Shown piece after piece: positions 63,761-64,000 of a stretch of 64,000 bases of DNA. A program made the translations under genes and the position numbers. The stretch covers positions 1,837,501-1,901,500 of the forward strand of contig NZ_CP120678.1 in the NCBI RefSeq assembly GCF_030273445.1, given 5' to 3'. This DNA comes from Selenobaculum gibii. GTDB taxonomy: Bacteria; Bacillota; Negativicutes; ICN-92133. The notes beneath the pieces are model-generated. The model made no database searches and had not been told where the DNA came from. It saw only the letters and a program-made list of their open reading frames with translations. Positions within the stretch are counted from its first letter, which is position 1. Each line of letters begins with the position of its first letter.

Positions 63761-63967
63761 AAAAAAAATCCACCAGCTTAGCTGGTGGTATTTCATATGA
63801 CGCCTGAAAGGCTACTTTACCAACAACATCAACAGGCGCATATGACGTCCTACAGCCGCATAAGTTTATTACTTGCTACCCGTGAACGGGTTATAGAACT
63901 CCTTAAAACTTAATTGATCATATATTTTATCTTCATGTAACTGATTCGCTATGTACTCTACTATTTT
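63761..63967 (-). mobile_element. Probable IS200/IS605-type 3-prime end (TnpB/omega-RNA-like)
   Basis: On the minus strand a 32-codon open tail (ending ...FYNPFTGSK, stop at 63869-63871) runs into a string of hairpins: CCCGTTCACGGG, AGCCTTTCAGGC with the flanking GCGTCATATG repeat, and CCACCAGC/GCTGGTGG (63770-63777 with 63781-63788) followed by eight T. This resembles the 3-prime end of tnpB with its guide-RNA scaffold and right-end hairpin. An in-frame stop at 63968-63970 shows the tail is broken or frameshifted there. The element would continue past the window. Positions 63607-63760 hold nothing I recognise. Confidence 0.45.
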
Positions 63968-64000
63968 TTATCGTTTTTTCCTGCTGTATCTACATAAAAT

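Noticed and set aside
1-64000. CRISPR arrays, rRNA genes, prophage genes
   Set aside because: No regularly spaced repeats, no rRNA signatures and no phage structural or integrase genes were seen.

Overview
The window looks like chromosome from a low-GC, anaerobic Firmicute that has an outer membrane, most likely class Negativicutes. I judge this from the combination of Firmicute-type genes and RNAs (glmS ribozyme, M-box, cdaA-cdaR-glmM-glmS, CwlD, a Spo0E-like micro-protein) with a signal-peptide beta-barrel porin ending in aromatic Phe, and a cytochrome-b fumarate reductase next to two-subunit class I fumarase, as expected for succinate/propionate fermenters. The genus cannot be fixed from the sequence alone. 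CwlD suggests a spore-forming lineage.

Layout. 0-5 kb: two CbiK-type cobaltochelatases with a cobalamin riboswitch between them, seven tRNA genes, methionine aminopeptidase and a YczE-like membrane protein. 5-13 kb: M29 aminopeptidase, nucleoid-associated NA37 protein, ElyC/YdcF-like protein, exported GDPD, spermidine synthase, tRNA-Arg and a FIST-GGDEF cyclase. 13-17 kb: tRNA-Leu, a zur-znuC-znuB zinc cluster with a Zur-box-like operator, a 56-residue Spo0E-like gene and an NlpC/P60 hydrolase. 17-22 kb: fumarase alpha/beta and fumarate reductase C/A/B operon. 22-27 kb: rph-rdgB-phosphodiesterase, a CofE-like protein, murI and a thioesterase. 27-31 kb: an M-box (Mg2+) riboswitch followed by a duplicated ABC permease and an ATPase with a C-terminal AAA-associated domain, without a binding protein. 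31-40 kb: porin with a Fur-like box, then cdaA-cdaR-COG2509-glmM-[glmS ribozyme]-glmS and ilvE. 40-45 kb: three-gene minor-prepilin operon behind a perfect palindrome, glucosaminidase and a purine permease. 45-54 kb: complete argCJBDFGH operon with an ARG box over its -35, interrupted by a GC-rich structured element. 54-64 kb: LigB-like protein with cwlD, monofunctional transglycosylase, a divergent D-amino-acid/RidA/YheO-PAS regulator/asparaginase locus, an exported protein with an apparent ATT start, a chemoreceptor, and at the right edge what looks like the 3-prime end of an IS200/IS605-type (TnpB-like) element.

How the genes work together: the fum-frd operon forms the malate-fumarate-succinate branch, giving anaerobic electron-sink respiration. 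The cda/glm operon joins c-di-AMP synthesis to amino-sugar supply for peptidoglycan, with glmS under ribozyme feedback. The arg operon makes arginine from glutamate by the acetyl-recycling route. Metal homeostasis recurs: cobalt (CbiK with B12 riboswitch), zinc (Zur/ZnuCB), magnesium (M-box ABC transporter) and possibly iron (Fur box at the porin).

The most promising undescribed item is the M-box-controlled ABC transporter without a binding protein. Next are the IS605-like 3-prime ends at 30.7 kb and 63.8 kb, the GC-rich insert between argJ and argB, and the orphan prepilin operon with its 16-bp operator.
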